Positions 38,004 through 39,243 of a stretch of 39,243 bases of DNA are shown in pieces. Both the position numbers and the translations under genes were made by a program. The stretch lies in assembly GCF_020532645.1 (NCBI RefSeq), contig NZ_JAJAUZ010000065.1:1-39243 (forward strand), written 5' to 3'. The stretch is from Streptomyces bambusae (lineage in GTDB: Bacteria; Actinomycetota; Actinomycetes; Streptomycetales; Streptomycetaceae). The notes beneath the pieces were generated by a model. That model did not search any database. It worked only from the letters and a program-made list of their open reading frames with translations, and was not told the DNA's origin. Within the stretch, counting starts at the first letter, position 1. Every line of letters begins with the position of its first letter.

Positions 38004-39195
38004 GACCGCCACCGTATCGGGCGGGCTCCGGGCCGAACGAACGGGCGTGGACGAGCGTCACGAGCACCAGGGCCATGGGGAGGAGCATGGCGCCCCGGTA
38101 ACTCCAGGCGTCGCCGACGGCGCCGACGAGCGGCGACCCGATGAGGAAGCCGACGTAGTTGAAGATGTTGAGCCGGGCGACGGCGGTGTCGGAGTCGTCG
38201 GGGCAGAGCCGGCCGGCGGCCGCGAAGGTCTGCGGCACGATCACGCACAGCCCCAGGCCGAGCAGGGTGAACCCGGCCATGCCGACCCAGGCCCCGGGCG
38301 CCGCGGCCACCACGGCGAATCCGCCTGCGGCGACCAGGGTCCCGGCGCGGACGACGGTCACGGCCCCGAACCTCCGCACTCCGAGGTCTCCGACGGTCCG
38401 GCCGATGAGGGTGGTGACCATGTAGATGTTGTAGGGGACGGTGGCGAGCTGCTCGGAGCTTCCGAGCACGTCCTGCAGGTACTTGGCGCTCCAGTTGGAG
38501 ACGGTGGAGTCGCCGATGTACGCGCAGGCCATGACGAGGCAGAGGGGCAGCAGCAGCCGGAAGCCGGTACCGGCCGCGGCGGTCCCCGCGCCGGCGGGTC
38601 GGGCGACGGCGGCCCGGGGCTGGGATTGGGACTGGATCTGGTCGGCGTAGTGGCGGCTGCCGAGGAGCGCGAGCGGCAGCAGGACCAGCACGGCGGGCGC
38701 GTACGAGGCGAACAGGCCGAGGTGTTCGTGGGTGGCGAGCCAGGCGGCCGAGGCCCCGACGATCCCGCCGAGGCTGTACGCGGCGTGGAAGCCGAGCATG
38801 ATGCTGCGGCCGGCCTCTCGCTGGAGGCTGACGCCGAGCATGTTCATGGAGGCGTCGAGCGCCCCGACCGCCAGGCCGAACAGGCCGAGGGCGAGGCCGA
38901 CGTGCCACATCTCCCGGCCGGCGCCGACGCCCAGCAGCGCGACCAGGACGAGGGGCTGCGACCACCGCAGCACCGCACTGGGTGGCACCCGTTTCACGAG
39001 CTTCTCGGTGCCCACGCTGGCCACCCCGGCGAGCACCGGCACGGCGGCCAGGAAGGCGGGCAGCAGCCCGTCGGATATCCCGTACCGGTCCTGGATCGCG
39101 GGTATCCGCGTCACGAGGAGCGCAAAGGTCACGCCTTGCACGAAGAAGGCGAACGCCAGGGCTCCCCGGCCGCGCCGCAGCCGCACGTCTGTCAT
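37945..39195 (-). CDS. MFS transporter
   Basis: The 416-residue protein is a major facilitator with about twelve membrane spans in two halves, joined by a loop near 195-215 (SQSQPRAAVARPAGAGT). Marks include FAFFVQGVTFALLVTRIPAIQDRYGISDGLL at the start, GLFGLAVGALDASMNMLGVSL and GFHAAYSLGGIVGASAAWL, then FNYVGFLIGSPLVGAVGD near the end, resembling YbjJ-type exporters. The substrate is unknown. It starts at the ATG 39195, close to the window edge, and ends 59 bp inside the AcuC-type deacetylase gene. The last 30 or so residues (GGGHERRSGDRAVDVGRGGNEV) are hydrophilic and are the part encoded by the overlap. Confidence 0.92.
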   Translation of the reverse strand: MTDVRLRRGRGALAFAFFVQGVTFALLVTRIPAIQDRYGISDGLLPAFLAAVPVLAGVASVGTEKLVKRVPPSAVLRWSQPLVLVALLGVGAGREMWHVGLALGLFGLAVGALDASMNMLGVSLQREAGRSIMLGFHAAYSLGGIVGASAAWLATHEHLGLFASYAPAVLVLLPLALLGSRHYADQIQSQSQPRAAVARPAGAGTAAAGTGFRLLLPLCLVMACAYIGDSTVSNWSAKYLQDVLGSSEQLATVPYNIYMVTTLIGRTVGDLGVRRFGAVTVVRAGTLVAAGGFAVVAAAPGAWVGMAGFTLLGLGLCVIVPQTFAAAGRLCPDDSDTAVARLNIFNYVGFLIGSPLVGAVGDAWSYRGAMLLPMALVLVTLVHARSFGPEPARYGGGHERRSGDRAVDVGRGGNEV

Positions 39196-39243
39196 GGCGG
39201 CACAGCGTAGGGCCGGCGGCTACCGGTGGGTAGACCTCGGACA

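Overview
This window is a chromosomal segment of a Streptomyces-type actinomycete. The evidence is very high GC with a strong G/C third-position bias, GTG and TTG starts, Streptomyces-style intergenic palindromic repeats, and clear orthologues of the developmental sigma factor BldN, its anti-sigma factor RsbN and the redox repressor Rex. From memory the order lysS/argS, then hemB-hemD-hemC-hemA-rex, then bldN-rsbN matches the conserved core of Streptomyces chromosomes. I saw no prophage, integrase, insertion sequence, tRNA, rRNA or CRISPR array.

Region 1 (1-10.6 kb) is a mixed set of single genes: a GNAT acetyltransferase, a Tat-exported NlpC/P60 hydrolase, a ubiquitin-like/Mut7-C RNase-domain protein, a small secreted protein, an SDR oxidoreductase, a secreted NodB-type polysaccharide deacetylase with a perfect 30-bp palindrome of DasR-operator type over its ribosome-binding site, the RNA ligase RtcB, two tandem DUF3558-type lipoproteins and a DUF2637 membrane protein. 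Region 2 (10.8-14.5 kb) is the divergent pair of class I lysyl-tRNA synthetase and arginyl-tRNA synthetase. Region 3 (14.7-22.4 kb) is accessory: a 1129-residue secreted beta-propeller protein, a double VOC protein, a second GNAT, a DUF1876 protein and an alpha/beta hydrolase. It also holds three damaged or partial genes: an FG-GAP/VCBS tail, a frameshifted solute-binding protein and the tail of a zinc-type dehydrogenase.

Region 4 (22.4-29.4 kb) is the haem locus. On the minus strand, rex, hemA, hemC and hemD follow each other with 4-bp stop/start overlaps, then hemB after a repeat-bearing gap. An 18-bp Rex operator lies upstream of rex, so early tetrapyrrole synthesis appears tied to the NADH/NAD+ ratio. 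A glutaredoxin-like gene lies upstream on the same strand. hemA carries an extra segment of about 125 residues, part of which is encoded by a copy of the genome's intergenic palindromic repeat.

Region 5 (29.5-39.2 kb) holds a HAD phosphatase, then bldN and rsbN with a BldN-type promoter between them. Next come an acyltransferase and an NAD-dependent epimerase in one unit, a 32-residue basic AURKAIP1/COX24-type protein, a small BldC-like excisionase-fold DNA-binding protein, a phosphatase-like protein, an AcuC-type deacetylase and an MFS exporter. Most genes are ordinary core genes. I see no clearly new multi-gene system. The items most worth checking are the repeat inside hemA, the DasR-type operator at the deacetylase, the frameshifted binding protein, the degenerate methyltransferase half of hemD and the mixed metal-site motif of HemB.
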